The notes beneath the pieces are model-generated. The model made no database searches. It saw only the letters and a list, made by a program, of their open reading frames with translations, and was not told where the DNA came from. A program made the position numbers and the translations under genes. From contig CM061094.1 in NCBI GenBank assembly GCA_030770545.1, positions 372,001 to 436,000 on the forward strand: 64,000 nucleotides of DNA, read 5' to 3'. Below are positions 23,311-36,400 of this stretch, piece by piece; the stretch's first letter is position 1, and the number at the start of each line of letters is the position of its first letter. Origin of the DNA: Macropodus opercularis (lineage: Eukaryota > Chordata > Actinopteri > Anabantiformes > Osphronemidae).

Positions 23311-26300
23311 TCATCTGTCCTGGTCTTGCTGAACCACCTCTCCGGTCAGTGTGATGGTGTGCAGGTCAGAGTACGGCGGCTGCTGCTGGCCACTGCCTCT
23401 CTGAGCCTCTGCCTGAGTCAGTGGGTGTACCATGGACATGTGGACGTTCAGGTTGTGGGCCTTCTCAAAACGCTTCCCACACATAACACATGCAAACTCC
23501 AGGTCGGCCTCAGCCTTGTGTTTGGTCATGTGGTATTTTAGTGAGGCCCTCTGTCGACACTGGAAGCCACAAACCTCACACCTGCAAGACAGAAGGTGTG
23601 TGTTGGTCCTGGAGGACGTTGTCATAGCATCGCCACATCGGTACTTACTGTAGGGGCTTGGCTCCTGAATGCCTCATCTGGTGAACTGAAAGGTGCTTCC
23701 TCTGTTTGAAGGTCTGACCACACTGGTCACAAATGTAGTTCCTCTCCTCTGGAAACGGAGAGAAAATCAAGTGAAGGAACCACAAACACACCAGTGTTCT
23801 GCTCAGTGAAGCCCAGTCATCCTGAACCACCGCGTAGATCTCACCTGTGTGGATGAGCTTGACATGTCGCTGCAGGTAGCGATCGATCATAAAAACCTTG
23901 TTGCAGCCAGGATGAGGGCAGGGTCGCTCTCTCACCTCCTCATGATGCTCTTTGATGTGCTTCTAAAAATGCACCATGCACAGGGGATTATTTTTCACAA
24001 GATTCTAACAAAACCAGTAAAATGCTATTGTTATTACTACTACTTTAAGTAAGTAAATATGAGTGTAGGCAGGCACCCAATACCATCAGCACTGAAGGAA
24101 ACTTAATAAAAAATATTCATTTTCTGAAGTCAAATCATGCTCATGAACATGAAGAACAAGTGGGTCATTTCACATGAAATCTGAAATATTCATGCTATGT
24201 CAAAGCGCAAGTAGCCCTCCAGCATTAATATTGTTCATTTTGAAGTTTGAAGAATTTGAGTTTTCAGCCAAATTTGAACACCTTACCTCACATTTGCAGG
24301 TGCTGTAAACAAGGAAAGCTTTCAGAAATATAAATAATGATTGTTGTCAGTTTATAAAATGCAAAGTGAGCGAACAAACGAAAAATCTAAATCAACTCAG
24401 TCTTTGGTTACTACGTCACTACGTCAGTACTGGAAGTGATGCTGGGCCCCACAGAGCCCTGGTCTCAGCATCATGTGAGTCTGGGATGATGCAGAGACAG
24501 AAGGATGTAGAAACCCTGCATCCACAGAAGATCTGTGGTTAGTTCTCTAGATGTTGAACAACCTACAGCCCAGTTCCTTCAAACACTGTGAACCTGGAAG
24601 ATCTGCTGCTGTTAGAAGGTAAAGGGTGGACACAGCAAACACTGATGTGGTTTAGATTCTCTGCTGTTCATTCACTGCATGTTGTTCATTTATGAAGATA
24701 AAGGTTTAACGCTTCAATTTTGAAAGCTTCCTGTGTTTACAGCATTTTTTCACACCTGCCAAGTAGGGAGACGCAACATAACCTTTGTTAAAGTAATCTT
24801 CACATACATACATTGAACATGCTCCTGAAGCCTGTTCCTGGAGAACAAATACCAACATACTGGCTATTTTTTGGAATCACTAAGTCGAAGGCCACAGTCA
24901 AAGCCTGACACCACAGCGTTAATGCACCAAACATATCCTCTAACCAGCAATAAATCCCAGCTCGTTCTCAGGCCCTAATGGTTTTCTAATAAAGGAAAGT
25001 TAAATAAAGCACCATCCTGGACAAAGCAGTTTTGCTGATTTTTGAAAATATTCTGCAGTGCAACCGCAATAAATGCACAATATTTGGCATTGGAAAATTA
25101 GGAAATTATACAGTAGGTGTTAGTTCATAAAAGTGAAAACCTGCAACATCTCTGTCTTCAAACCTATTAATGCATTTGAGATTTGTGCATAACTTAGATT
25201 TTATAGCAGAATTGTTTCTAATTAATCAAAAAATGAATCGTGCATACAAACCTATAAGATAAACCCTATAACATCTGTAAGTATTTAATCTAGTTGACAC
25301 ATTTATACCAACCATCTATAAGCGTTCTGACCTTTAAACCATCAGGAGCTCTGTAGACGGCGGTACAACCCTGATAAGGACATTTGTAGATGTTGGGCAG
25401 CTCCTCTCTGTAAATAAAAAATGTTAACGCACATATTCTCAAACCTAAACAAAGCTATGGTGGTTGGCTAACACTCCTGACTCTAAACTCTGGTACATCA
25501 TCTGACTCTAGGCTGCGTAGATGTGCACTAATCGGTCCGATCCTGTCCCAGAACGCTCCACTGGAGATGGTCCCTGTTCTATGCTCGGGGTCCAAGTGAG
25601 TGGATGGAGCCGGTCACCAACAGGCCACAGTCCGCGTGTTCGAGGTGGGGTTTTTACTGGGCCCCTCAGGGTGCGATGCTCTCACCTCTTCACCATATCA
25701 GACCTCACCCACGACACCAGCAGATGTTCTCTGACCACTCAGTCATTGTCTGTGGTGGAGCTGGAGAATAGCTGAACTGCTGTGAATGCAACAAGCGGGG
25801 CCAGAGTGGCTCCGTCCTCAGAGGAGACAGGCCCGAGTGTTCAGACCAAGGACCGCTCTTCTCTTCACTACGCTGTCGTCTGCTGTGCTGCCTGTGCTTC
25901 AAGCTCTTGCACACTTACATATATATAATACAAATACAGCGTTTCTTCTGTGAGCCGCCCAACAGGGGAATGTCCCTGACATGGGACCAATAAAGATTAT
26001 CTTACCGTATCCTGAAGCACAATAGGGGACCATTAATAACCTTCTCACTGGCCTAAATATGACATTTATCTTGGAGGTTGTCTAGATTAGGATGACGAAC
26101 CCTTTAGGTTTGAACTTGTTCTTCCAGCCAGGCTTGGGTCCAGGTTTCCTTTTGATTTTAGGCTCGTCTGGGGCCTTCGGGCTTTGTCTTCTCTTGCTGG
26201 AAACTCTTCCAGCTCTGAGAGAACAATACAGTAGCAAAGTCTCTGTCAGCAGCTGCTTTCAAACCATGTGTAATTAAAAAAATATTAAAACCAACCTCTT

Positions 26301-28659
26301 GTCTGTGTACGGTTCAAAGATTTCATCATCTGATGACTCTCCTCTTCTACTGTCCTCAAACTCATTCTCTGACGCGATCCTGTACAAGACATTGCGTTAA
26401 TGTTTCTATTAAACCATCTTTTATCTCATTACGAAGACAAAAGATGTACCATGTGACGCACCTGTCAGACAAGTCACTGTCTGCTGTCCTGTCTTCCAGC
26501 TGTGCTGGGCCTGGAGACTCTGGCTCCCCATGTCCTGTCAAATCTAAAAACCACAGATGGACTATGAGGTAGATCCCTACATGCAGCACCAGTGCAGTTA
26601 AATATTACGCAGCTTCATTCTTCCGACGTCAATGTATGGGCTTACAGAGGACACCCCAGGACCTTCAGATCACAGTTAAACTGGACCGCCAGTTTTAATT
26701 CATGAACCATAATCAGCCTGAAGCAGGAAAACAGCAGCACAGCATTATTCACCCTCCGCCAAGGCTGAAGGTCCTTCCCTGCCTTCAGCAAACAAACGCT
26801 GCTTAAGTTTTGTCCCTGTGTTTCAAATGTTCAGACAAACTTTAGTCTGACTTTTATGAATCGCTGTGTGATGTTTGTGAGTCACTGTGATGATGAGTCC
26901 CCTCGAAACATCACGTGTAGACGATGCCAGCTCAGCAACAGTCCGACATCCAGGGTTTCTCTGGCTTTTATTTGTGGCATAGTGAAGCTTCCATGTATTA
27001 ACATACAGTAGAGTAGCTTCCAGATAAAGATGAGCACTTCACTTAATGTAGCATCCTGAAATGACTTCGTACCAAGTGAAGTCTGTTAATCTGATTTTAA
27101 TGTTGGGTGACTATTCAGCGTTGTTAAGTTTAGTATTTCAGTCTGAGCATTGTAATGTTAGTAAAGCCACACAACTAACCCTGACTCCTGAAGCTACATA
27201 AAACTCATTTAAATCCAACGTTCACATTCTTCACTAAACTCAGTTTCTGGACCATCACCTTGGGGAAGAAGCCTCACCTTCAGTGTTGCTGGTCCAGTCA
27301 GCCAGCGCTGAGCTCTGAGTCTGTTCGGTGACTGCAGGTGGACTGCGTTGAGTCAAAGCCGGTGTCCTTTTATTCCCGCTCGGCTGCTCTTCATCTTCTT
27401 CCCCTTCCTGCTCCTCCTGTTGTGGCATCAGTCCTTTGACACCACTTCCTAATGCTCCAGTGCTAAGGTTCACTGCGTATCCTGGGTAGGTAGCAGTGGT
27501 GCACTGAGTGTCCATGATGTATTTGTGACCATCTACACAACCCCACACAGCTTTGACGGTGCCCCAGCACTGGCCCTCCAGAACCTCCTTCAGATCGGGG
27601 CAGAAGCGACAGGCCTCTCCGTGGTGGTGAGCCCAGGACACCAGGCTGTGGAGGCACTTAGGGTCTGAGGTAAAGGTTGGCGGCACTGAGAGGAAACAGC
27701 ATGTTCCAACAGATAATGCAGTCAGTTAACTTGTGATATATTTTATGTCAATGCTGTAAGAGGCAAAGAAGCAAAGCTTTTATTTACGCGTTGAACCGTG
27801 GGTTCTGGATGACTCTGGACCTTTTGCATTACTCCTGGAAAAAAAACAAACATTGCTTGTTTATAATTTCCTGTCTGAACATGCAAAAGCCCTAATTAAG
27901 ATGCACTACGGTAGAAGTTCTTCTTGAACTGACCGGATTTTAAGGTTCTCTTTCCCAACTGGAGGAAGGTTGACTCTTTGCAGAAATCTGATCAGGATGC
28001 TGTGGCACTTGTAGAACTTAGCGTGGCATTTCTTGCAGATGAACTCTGATAAGCGGGGGTCCCGGTTCAACTGGACCCCAACAAGACGCTGGAAGTCTGT
28101 GTGAAATAAAAGTGGGGACTGTGCTGTGGTGTCTGGCTCATTAACGATGCTGATGGAATCCTGAGACCACCTGTTGAAAGCATGCCGCAGGCTGCGCGGA
28201 GAGAACTTCCCATGGCAAAGCCGACAGATTGCAGTAGAATGTCTGCCTGTAGTACAACAAATCAAATCACATCAGTCTTTTCTGATGCGTTCAGTGAAAC
28301 AATGAAATCTCACACCATAATATTTTATCTTGTGTTTCTACGTTGTGCCAATTTAAAGTCAATGAATCAGTCAAGTGTCATACAAAACTTGAGGCTTTGT
28401 CTGACAAGCAAATAAACTCTAGTTGGTCAGTACGGAGTCACACACCTGATGATTTTGACTGTTTCTGTTTGTCAGCAACTGTCACGCTGAAGTCTAAGTT
28501 AACGGTCTTGTCTGCTGCCTCATCCTGGTAAAAACTGTCTGTGGTCACATGGACGGTCTTCCGAGATGTCTTCATCTCCTCACTGACGCTTGGTGTCGTC
28601 TGCTTCCTGGGATGTTGTGAAGCCTCTGATGGCTTTGCACGCCTGCTTTTCTTCTTCAT
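23311..28659 (-). CDS. znf276: ZNF276, ZAD and five C2H2 zinc-finger protein (11 coding exons)
   Basis: Coding exons in transcript order: 28659-28446, 28246-27934, 27834-27788, 27685-27278, 26534-26462, 26379-26296, 26214-26101, 25407-25332, 23962-23845, 23748-23649, 23581-23311; total 1818 nt, 605 aa. The start MKKKSRRAK is the first in-frame ATG of its exon (acceptor just after 28698). Residues 79-145 hold a zinc-finger-associated (ZAD) domain (ICRLCHGKF, then FICKKCHAKF; Cys 79, 82, 142, 145). A basic AT-hook-like linker KRKPGPKPGWKNK follows, then five C2H2 fingers from about residue 420: YKCPYQGC, RPCPHPGC, YICDQCGQTF, LQCEVCGFQC and FACVMCGKRF. These match human ZNF276 finger for finger, including KHIKEHHEEVRERPCPHPGC. 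It is a presumed nuclear DNA-binding regulator whose targets are not well defined. It converges on fanca exactly as in human. Two donors are weak (gttggt at 26295, gttcgt at 26100). Confidence 0.95.
24428..24762 (+). mobile_element. Second, older Tc1-like transposon remnant (3' half) in a znf276 intron
   Basis: The plus strand preserves the 3' end of a different Tc1-like family. In about 24430-24650 a broken reading recalls the transposase C-terminus (fragments STEDLWLVL, then NNL, then a degraded RRSAAVRR with KGGH-like end), with frameshifts and stops. It finishes in ttacagcattttttcacacc, which I recognise as the terminal-repeat side of a common fish Tc1-type element. The 5' half and its TIR are absent. 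Identification rests on recalled family wording and should be confirmed by repeat masking. Confidence 0.65.
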
Positions 28660-28759
28660 GGTTTCTTCTGTCCAGCTGATCAGGTGGTGCAAGCCCTCTG
28701 AAAAATTGCAAAAGTGCCAGGTCAGTCTATCGTGTTCTGTTCTTTCAATATGCAATAGG

Positions 28760-30000
28760 TGCGTAATACATTAAATCATAAATCCAAGTACATGCTCCAA
28801 GATGCAAGTGGAAGCAGAAATAGTAGTAGTACACCATTAAGACAAAAATGTCTTTTAAACACTATTTAATTTGATGCTATCGTGAGTGTACATGTGTTTT
28901 ATTATGTCTTAAGAATCAACATCTACAAAAAGTACCTAGTGAATAATGTCAAGTAGAGGAGAAAAAGGTCCAGAATGTCCCTCTGCAGGATACAGATACT
29001 TCTATTTTAAGGAGTCTGGCACAACCGTGGCATTACCATCCAGAGGTTGTATCCTGAATGGCAGTAAACATCAGTTATGCTTGTGTGGCCCTAAACACAT
29101 CAGAACCCAGCTCTGCAGCAGTCAGGTCACCACAGGCAGCCGTTAACACGTTTAAGATGAGCCCAGGGTGATTTCTCTGCCTTTCTGCTGCAGAGCGTTG
29201 TCTGCGTTTTGTTGTCAAGCGTCTGTGTTTACACTAACGAGGCCAATCTGGACTGTGGACTCTGATAATGGCGCCGCTACCTCCTTAACCGTGTTGGTCT
29301 GACTTCAACATGAACAGCCCGTGTGCTCGTCCTCATCAGTTGGTCTCTCTCCCCGTTGGTACTGGTCAGTCCCAGTGTCTCAGCTCACCCTTCGCTGGTT
29401 TTACTTCCATAATCACCTCTCTGGGCCCAGTGAACAGCCACCAAATGCTAAAGGGCCACTCAGACTCAGACTCAGACTCATTGTCAGGGAGTAGCGGGAA
29501 CAGAGAACATGTGGACATGCAGACTGAGTTGAGCTGCTGTGATTCCTCAAGGTTCACTGAACCACTGACATTACAGCTGAGGGTGTTTCATCAGAAACTC
29601 CCAGATGTGTCAGCCTGAAGCTTCTCTGGGCTCTGCCTGGGACTGGTGGGACTGACCAGTGGAGTCGAATGGAAATAGTCCAGAAAGCAGAACCTCAGTA
29701 CTTGGATAGACTTCGCTGGTAAAGCACCACCTCTGAGAACGAGGCTGCTCCTTGTCAGCATCAGCCAGTTGGACCACATCCATGTTCAATCTCTAATTTG
29801 ACTTTCGTGTCACGCTGCAAAGACTGTATTTAGTACTTCCGGTCAAATAAACACACATACAAACCCGCCCAATATGCTGCAGGCTGAACATTAAGAGCAC
29901 AGTCTCCTTCCACACAGCTTAGCATGAGCCTGCTACGTTTAGCAGCTCGTGTGTGAAAATGACGGGTTCCGGTCCCGTTTCGCCCGCTGCTGGGTCGTGG
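28760..30000. other. Probable 5' intron of znf276, no other gene seen
   Basis: Non-coding sequence with small tandem wording (gactcagactcagactca near 29460). Open frames such as 29310-29618 lack domain or splice support. Confidence 0.4.
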
Positions 30001-30009
30001 CTCACCTAC

Positions 30010-30160
30010 CGTGACTGTTTGTGAGTCCTACCACCTGAAGAACATGGTTCTAGTAGAAAAGACGCCTTTCGAAAAGCAGGAAACAGTTAAGTGGCTCCAG
30101 CGATGCTAGCAGTTCAGTTGTAAACATTAGAACCCGGAAGAACTACCCGAGAAAACACCA
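30010..30160 (-). promoter_or_regulatory. znf276: Likely znf276 first (non-coding) exon and promoter
   Basis: On the minus strand a GC-richer segment ends in a good donor (cacg|gtaggtgag, exon end 30010), followed by a 1.3-kb intron to the acceptor before 28697. The upstream side (to about 30150) has ETS-like CCGGAAG and no TATA. The coding sequence begins only in the second exon. Inferred, not proven. Confidence 0.45.
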
Positions 30161-30959
30161 ACATAGGAAACAGCGGCACCCAGCGGCACCCGGCGGCACT
30201 GCGCCCGTATTCTGCATCCGTCCTGGGTGAGTTGGGTCCTACTGGCCTACTCCTGGGTAAGTGGAGTTTTTTTAGATATGTAAAAGCTGTTTATCTCAGT
30301 TCTTTACCAAAATGATTTAAATATGTCTAATAGGGAATCTTGGACGTCATGGAACTGGGAAAAGTGAGACAGAGTCTGAACAGGCAGCTAAAAGAATGTG
30401 GTAAAAACTCTAGATTATATTACAGTTGTCAAATATATTATTGACTTACAGTAAGTATTGAAATTCAGAATACAAACTGTTTCACATATAAGTAAAAGTA
30501 ACACCAATGAATTTTCTACCATCTTGTGCACTTAGACATGTTTTGTTACAGTCAGTTTTATGTGCCTTGCTTTTCTCAAGACACTTCCAGCTATGTGGAC
30601 TGTGTCATGTGTGATTTGTCATCAAATCTTATTTAATTTTGACGGCATAGTAATAATACTTCTACTACTACAGTGACTACTTTAAAATGAGATGAGCCTG
30701 CTACAGCAGAACTGACTGGGTGGGAAAGAAATGGAAGGAGGCCATTATTAATTCATTGAACTAATTCTCATGTTTACTGAGTATTTACAGTATATATCTA
30801 CAGGTTAGTGTTCAACACAGAGACAAACTGTGTGCGCTCCACCACTAAGCCACCAGGACCAGGACCTTCCTCCACAGACTGGGTAAAGAACTGTTTGTGT
30901 TTCAGATGGTGGGTGTTCAGCATGGAGAGGGAGCTGTGACCAGCGATGCCTCGTCCCTT

Positions 30960-31110
30960 CCCGCAACAAGACGAAGGTCATTTCATTTCAATCAGATCTA
31001 ATCAGATGGTTCCTCTGGACGACATAACGTTAGCTTCAGGTTCTACTGTAGGAACCTTGGTGTCATCTCTGACCCAGTTCTCTCCTTTACATCCTACATT
31101 ATAGAATCTG
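30960..31110 (+). mobile_element. Fragment of a non-LTR retrotransposon (LINE) reverse-transcriptase region
   Basis: At 31050-31109 the plus strand reads RNLGVISDPVLSFTSYI, closely resembling the conserved thumb-region phrase of fish L2/Rex-type reverse transcriptases (VRNLGVIFD..LSF..HI). About 80 bases upstream, in another frame, it reads NKTKVISF, also typical. The frame change shows small deletions, so this is a dead fragment. Confidence 0.65.
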
Positions 31111-31114
31111 CCGG

Positions 31115-31153
31115 CTCTCGCTCTCGCTCTCGCTCTCGCTCGCTCTCGCTGCT
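31115..31153. repeat. (CTCTCG)n simple repeat
   Basis: About six units of ctctcg, slightly interrupted, flanked on both sides by CTGCCGG. Confidence 0.85.
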
Positions 31154-31825
31154 CTGCCGGCGATACTCTGTGTCAGGGTCATAGGTCAGGTTCCAAGGAG
31201 CTTCCCCACAGACATGAGGACGCAGAGCAAGCAGTTTACTAAACTGAGAAGCCTTTTCCACTTTCATCAGCTTGTAAGAATGGAGACGTGATCTGTTAAC
31301 TGCTCTGTGAAACATCCGCAAAGACCAGTGGAGCTCACTGCTCTAACAGAGGAAGAGAAGCCCAACATTACACCACAACCTGCACATGATAGCACAGAAG
31401 CTTGAGAGCTTTGCAGTTGCACACACACAGATGCATTTCCAGTAAAGTCTCATTGCTGAATGTGGTTTATGTACACATCTAAAAACAGCTGTGATAAGAT
31501 CATGTGAATATCACACATCATTGACACAGCAGCTGATTTGCATAAACGGGGGAAGTGGCTGATGAGTAACGGGTAACGTAGGTTAGCCTTTGGGTGGTTG
31601 GTTGGTATTTATAAAACCACCACAGCCCCCGACTAAAACGGATGTCTACTCCTGCTGAGAAAGATGATGATGTCATCGCTACCAGGCCGTGGACTCTCCC
31701 CTGCCCACTCTGGAGGACAGCAGCCTGGGCATTTATCTATCTATCTGGAACACAGAGAAGGTGTCGGGGAAATCTGGCCTGATGTTCTGTGACAGGATTT
31801 ATTTTGGATGGATGCTGACATCACA

Positions 31826-31855
31826 CTTTCGGTTCCATGATGGAGGATTTATACG
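31826..31855 (+). promoter_or_regulatory. Candidate ISRE-like element and TATA-like box of the chemokine gene
   Basis: cTTTCggTTCC at 31826-31836 resembles an interferon-stimulated response element (TTTCNNTTTC) with one mismatch. ttTATAC at 31849-31854 could place transcription near 31880, a 50-nt leader. A stronger TATAAAA at 31610-31616 is an alternative, with a 290-nt leader. Motif-based only. Confidence 0.3.
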
Positions 31856-31929
31856 GGACGCAGAGCTGAGAGCCGATCACAGCGGCAAGAGAAGAAGAGC
31901 ATCCCCATCATCTCTCCCCTGACGGCGTC

Positions 31930-32383
31930 ATGACGACTCTCTGCTTCAGTCTGGGCCTGCTGCTGCTCACCCTCTGCTGCTGTGACGCATGTGAGTGATC
32001 TCTGCCTATCTCTAATCGTTTCTCGCTGACATGCTGGTGCTGACTTTGTCTTTTGACTTTGTAACAGCCAGGGCTTCAGCCACCATGTTGGTAACCTGCT
32101 GCACCGAAGTTACTACTGTCACAGTGCCAGCAAAGTTCGTCGTCAGGATAACCAAGACCCACAGCACATGTCCAAGCAAAGCCTTCGTGTAAGTTTGTGC
32201 TTCATTGTTTTTGCTGCTTTTTGGAACTAAGATAAAATGTTGACGAGACAAACTGTGACTGTGACAACACATTTTCACTTGTGTCTCTTTCACAGAGTCA
32301 AGACTCTTCGAGGGAAACACATCTGCTACAGTCAGACGTTCGAGTGGGCTAAGAAACTCTACGATCGGCTCCACCAGCCGTGA
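31930..32383 (+). CDS. CC chemokine (three exons, 89 aa)
   Basis: Exons 31930-31990, 32068-32188 and 32296-32383 join in phase (1 then 2), the conserved exon pattern of CC chemokines. Residues 1-20 are a signal peptide (LCFSLGLLLLTLCCCDA). The mature protein has the adjacent cysteines C31-C32 (VTCCTEV), then C55 and C71 in CPSKAFVVKTLRGKHIC, giving two disulfides. It ends in an amphipathic helix FEWAKKLYDRL. It should be a small secreted ligand of a G-protein-coupled chemokine receptor attracting leukocytes. CCTEV and the C-x-x-x-A-F/V spacing recall CCL27/CCL28-like ligands, but fish CC chemokines are hard to assign by eye, so no symbol is given. A poly(A) signal lies at 32471-32476. No orthologue is expected at this place in human 16q24.3. 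Confidence 0.9.
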
Positions 32384-32470
32384 ACAGTAATGAAACGCTT
32401 TCCTGTGTAGCACCGTGATAAATGGGAGCTTCAGCAGGTACAACAGGCTGAACTTGTTCTTCGTATTCAA

Positions 32471-32476
32471 AATAAA
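32471..32476 (+). terminator. Poly(A) signal AATAAA of the chemokine gene
   Basis: AATAAA 88 bases after the stop codon, followed by a T/G-rich stretch (gtttgtgtgtgttttt). Confidence 0.7.
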
Positions 32477-32489
32477 AAAGATAATAGAA

Positions 32490-33390
32490 ATGTTTGTGTG
32501 TGTTTTTCATCTAAGTCAGCAGGACTATGTAGGATTAATAAACATCCAAGTGATTCTTCTCTGATTCCTTTAGTGGCTAAAGAACTTACAGGGTGTGTGT
32601 GAAGCGTAAACACGGTACTGTCACAAATGTCTACGCTCAATTTACAGCAATTCCCACAGTATGTGTCATAACGAGTACTGTTAGAAACGTCTATCAGCAT
32701 CCAGTCCGTGGTGGAGAGCTGAGACATGCTAGTAATCTGCTTTCCTGCCTGCAGCCACACGCGTCTTTTTCATCCAGGTGTTCACTTTTACCAGGTAAAC
32801 GTTCAAGTCAGAATCAGAGACTCACTGCGCTTGTTTCAGCCAAAGGGGAGCCAGCAGCTATTAGTGTGTACGGGTCTGAACTGTTTCCTCAGGTACAATC
32901 ATGACCTTACAGAAGATGTTGGTCTTTTCTTCACTTTGAATTGTTAGCATTGAGATAAAATACCCGTATATTTAATAAAGTACCCAGGCTTTCGTAGGGT
33001 GTGTTTTGTCAGGACTGCATGGACCCTTCTGCCTGTGACTAACTATCGCCTCTACCTACGCCGTCTGTGACTTGAACTGGTTTTAAGTTTGTGTCTGTCC
33101 TGATTTGTCATCGTCTGACTTTGTCTTCGGGTGGTGGCTCCGCGCCCACGTCTGTTCACACTAGTTCTTAGTTTTGACTCATTTGCTGTGACGCTTGTGT
33201 AAGACCCGGGTTTGGGCTTAGGCTCCTTCAGAGTCGTTGTTTTGCCAAAAAAGTCAAAGGCATGAAACGTCTCCGTTCGCACACTGTCACAGGAATCTTA
33301 GTCAAAGCGCCGAACAGCAGGAGGCAGCGCGGCCCCGCGGCGCGTTCACAAGCCGCGTCCCCGGACTCAACGAAGAAGAGGAGGCGGCAG
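32490..33390. other. Intergenic region chemokine-vps9d1
   Basis: No supported gene. CpG density rises from about 33290, where the vps9d1 promoter and leader begin. Confidence 0.4.
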
Positions 33391-33405
33391 CAGGAAGCGG
33401 AGACG

Positions 33406-36400
33406 ATGGCTGCGGCCGACGGCGGAGCGACGCCGCTGCAGCGCGCCATGAAGATGGCCAAAGAGGCGATTCGGCTGGACGGAGGGAACCGGCACAAGGT
33501 GGGCAGCGACGCAGCTGGAGGCAGCGGGGAGCAGTTCGCACGCATGCGTAAACAGACAGCTAGCCAACATGCTATCTACTAGCTGCTCGTGTTAGCTCCT
33601 CTACCAACTTAATTAGATGAAAGTAGCGTGTTGGCCACTTTTCAATGCTGTAAAAATACAACAGTAAACCCTTCCAAACCAGGAGCGTCAGAGTGATTCG
33701 CCCCGCACAGTGAGACCTAGCAAGGCTTCCTCTCTGGCAGCAGAGCTTCCTCCGAAGCCTCAGTGATGACAACCGCTGCAGTAGACACGTTATCCTGCTG
33801 CCAGGTTGTCTGAGGGGGTCTAGACAAGCAGAGCTGCAGAGGCCGGAGGTGACAGGTTACAGACAGCTCACTAAACGGCTCTGCTCAGTCCCTCTAACAG
33901 ATTAGTGGTGGTGCCGATTTTTCCAAACTTTCAGCTGTGTGCAATAAACAAAGCAAACAAAAACAATTAAAATAGCTGCACACAACCGGCGGTTCGCTCA
34001 TTTCCCACCTCTCTGTCCTCGCAAGGCCTGCAGGTCTGCTGGAGTCTAGCCAGCCGGCATGGACGGGGCTCCAGTCTGTCCACATAGAGGCGGACAATGA
34101 CTCACCTACGGCCAGTTCAGAATATACATGAAGTTGACATGTGGGCTGTGGGAGGACACGCATGCAAACTCAGGACCTTCTTGCTGTTTGTCAACAGTGC
34201 TAACCACTACACTGTGCTGCCCATGTGACAATTATGCAGCTCCTTAGAGCGCACATTGGCAAATTAGTTACAGAGAACTAACTAGAGACAGACAAAGGAA
34301 GCATGTGCTAAAAAGACCAGGCTAAATGGTAAATGGTCTGCATTTGTAAAGCGCTTTTCTACCTATCGGTCCTCAAAGCGCTTTGACACTGCGTCACATT
34401 CACCCATTCACACACCGGTGGCAGAGGTGCTATGCAGCTTAAGCTGACACACCGGGGGCAACTTAGGGTTCAGTGTCTTGCCCAGGGACACTTCGGCACA
34501 TGACTGGGGGAAGCCAGGAATCGGGCCACCGATCCTACGATTGGTGGGCGACAGCTCTACCTCTGAGCCACTGCCGCCCACCTGCAGGTAGCCTGGCGGC
34601 TAGACGAGATGCAGTCATTCATGTATTAGGACAGTCAGTGCTGTTTGCATACTGTAACTGAGAAAGAGAAGCTCTACTGAGCAGTGGAGATGCTTAGTTT
34701 AAACTGATTGGCTGAACTGATGACCATGTATTGAAGACACCATAAATGTGTGCTCTCTACAGGAAGCCTACTGTGAATACCTCCGGACAATCAACTACAT
34801 TTCACACGCCCTCCTGGAGAAGGCTGGGACACAAAGTAGGTTCTGGCTGATGTGTGCTTTTATGTTTTGTGATATGCTATATTGACTTCACCATTGTTTT
34901 TGTGCTCCTTTAGTACTAAATCTGGTGCACTGTACAGATGTCTTCTGTGGCCGTTAAAAACAACTGCTTGACCAGTTGAATTGAGCAGCCATAGTTTATG
35001 CAGAAAGGTAAATGCCTGTGTCTACAGGCGGAAATCAGGGCAAGTGTGTAAAGTCACCAGGACTCTTCTAGACTTGGTTTTGCCAAACTGAGAACAACAA
35101 ATGCTTCTGTCCAGGAGATGATCTAAAACCAGCAACAACACTGTGTTAATCGTGGTCAGACGGGTGACTCAAAAGTCTAATGACAGCTTGCTTGGAGTTA
35201 CCACAGTATTTAAATGACTCTGATGAGATGAGAATGAATGTCAGACCAGTGACCTTTAGAATCTCGTTATTAAAGGAAGTAGATCCAGGAACAGAGGAGA
35301 ACAATGGGGGAAGACAGAGTAGGTGACCGGTCGCTGATGCTGTATTTACATACTGAAACTTGCTGAGTGTTTTGATTGACCTGCAAACTGAAACACGTCT
35401 TGGCAGTTCATAGATTGGTGGGCAGGACCACACTTTTAGGGACAAGCCGAAAACAAAGGTCAATGCAGTTAATCATTCTAATCAGCTTGAACACAGTTCT
35501 TGATTGTCCTCACGTTCTGTTTCCTCTGTCTTTGCTGGCCTCAGAGGTGGAGGTGGAGGAGGAGCGGATGTTGAGGCTAGCTGAACAGTGCTTGGAGCGC
35601 GCCAAGTCATTCATAGGGAGGAACACAGCTGGCGCTTCCTCTTCACCCTCAGAGCCCCATCAAACGGCTGCAAACACTGGTGAATATAAACCCTGTCCAA
35701 TCAGAACGTACCCTCCCATGTTTGTATTCTCCCTTGGATCCTTTGGGAAACAAATCAAAACTAGCCAATGAGTAACCGCGTGAGTTTTGTTTTGAACCAA
35801 TCCATATGTTTTCCCCTCTGTCTCACCTCTGCTGTCACAGTCCTGCCATGTCACTCTCCTGTTGAAACATCTCGCAAAGCAAGCAGCCCAACAAAGAGCG
35901 GCCATCGCAGGGCGCTGTCGCATGGTGGAGGGGAGCTGTCGCCGTTTGTGCCTCCTGAAGTCTTCCATGAATTGCAAACTGTTGAGTCACAGGACACTAG
36001 CAAAAGGTAAAGGCCACTTTTTATCAGACATGATAAATATTGCTCCATTCATTGTCAGATATCCTTATAGATGTAGAACAAGTCAGCAAAGACGACCTCC
36101 AAAAGGTTTAAGTCCCTCTAAACCACAAACCAAGTCTAAATGTCAACAGATTTAGGATTGTTGAAATTTGTGCGTACTTACAGAAGAATTTTCAGCACAC
36201 AAAGCTGAAATCTATTTTTGTGTGTGTGTGTTGTAGGGAGCTGACGCCTATTGAACAAGCATCTCGCTTGAACCAGAAGTTAAAAGCCAACTATGAAGCC
36301 CGCCTGGCGCGCCTGGCGCCTGGCCAGGCCTACCAGAAGACGTCTTTGGTGAGCGTGGGGCTGTGTGGGTATTGTCCTAACCCTTTTTAAACATCCCCTA

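Noticed and set aside
25613..25660. tRNA-like B-box word (gttcgagg)
   Set aside because: No A box at proper spacing and no cloverleaf stems could be drawn.
25550..26005. Possible LINE 3' end in a znf276 intron (ccaataaagattatctta)
   Set aside because: Only the last words resemble a LINE tail and no coding similarity is seen. Too little to call without a repeat search.
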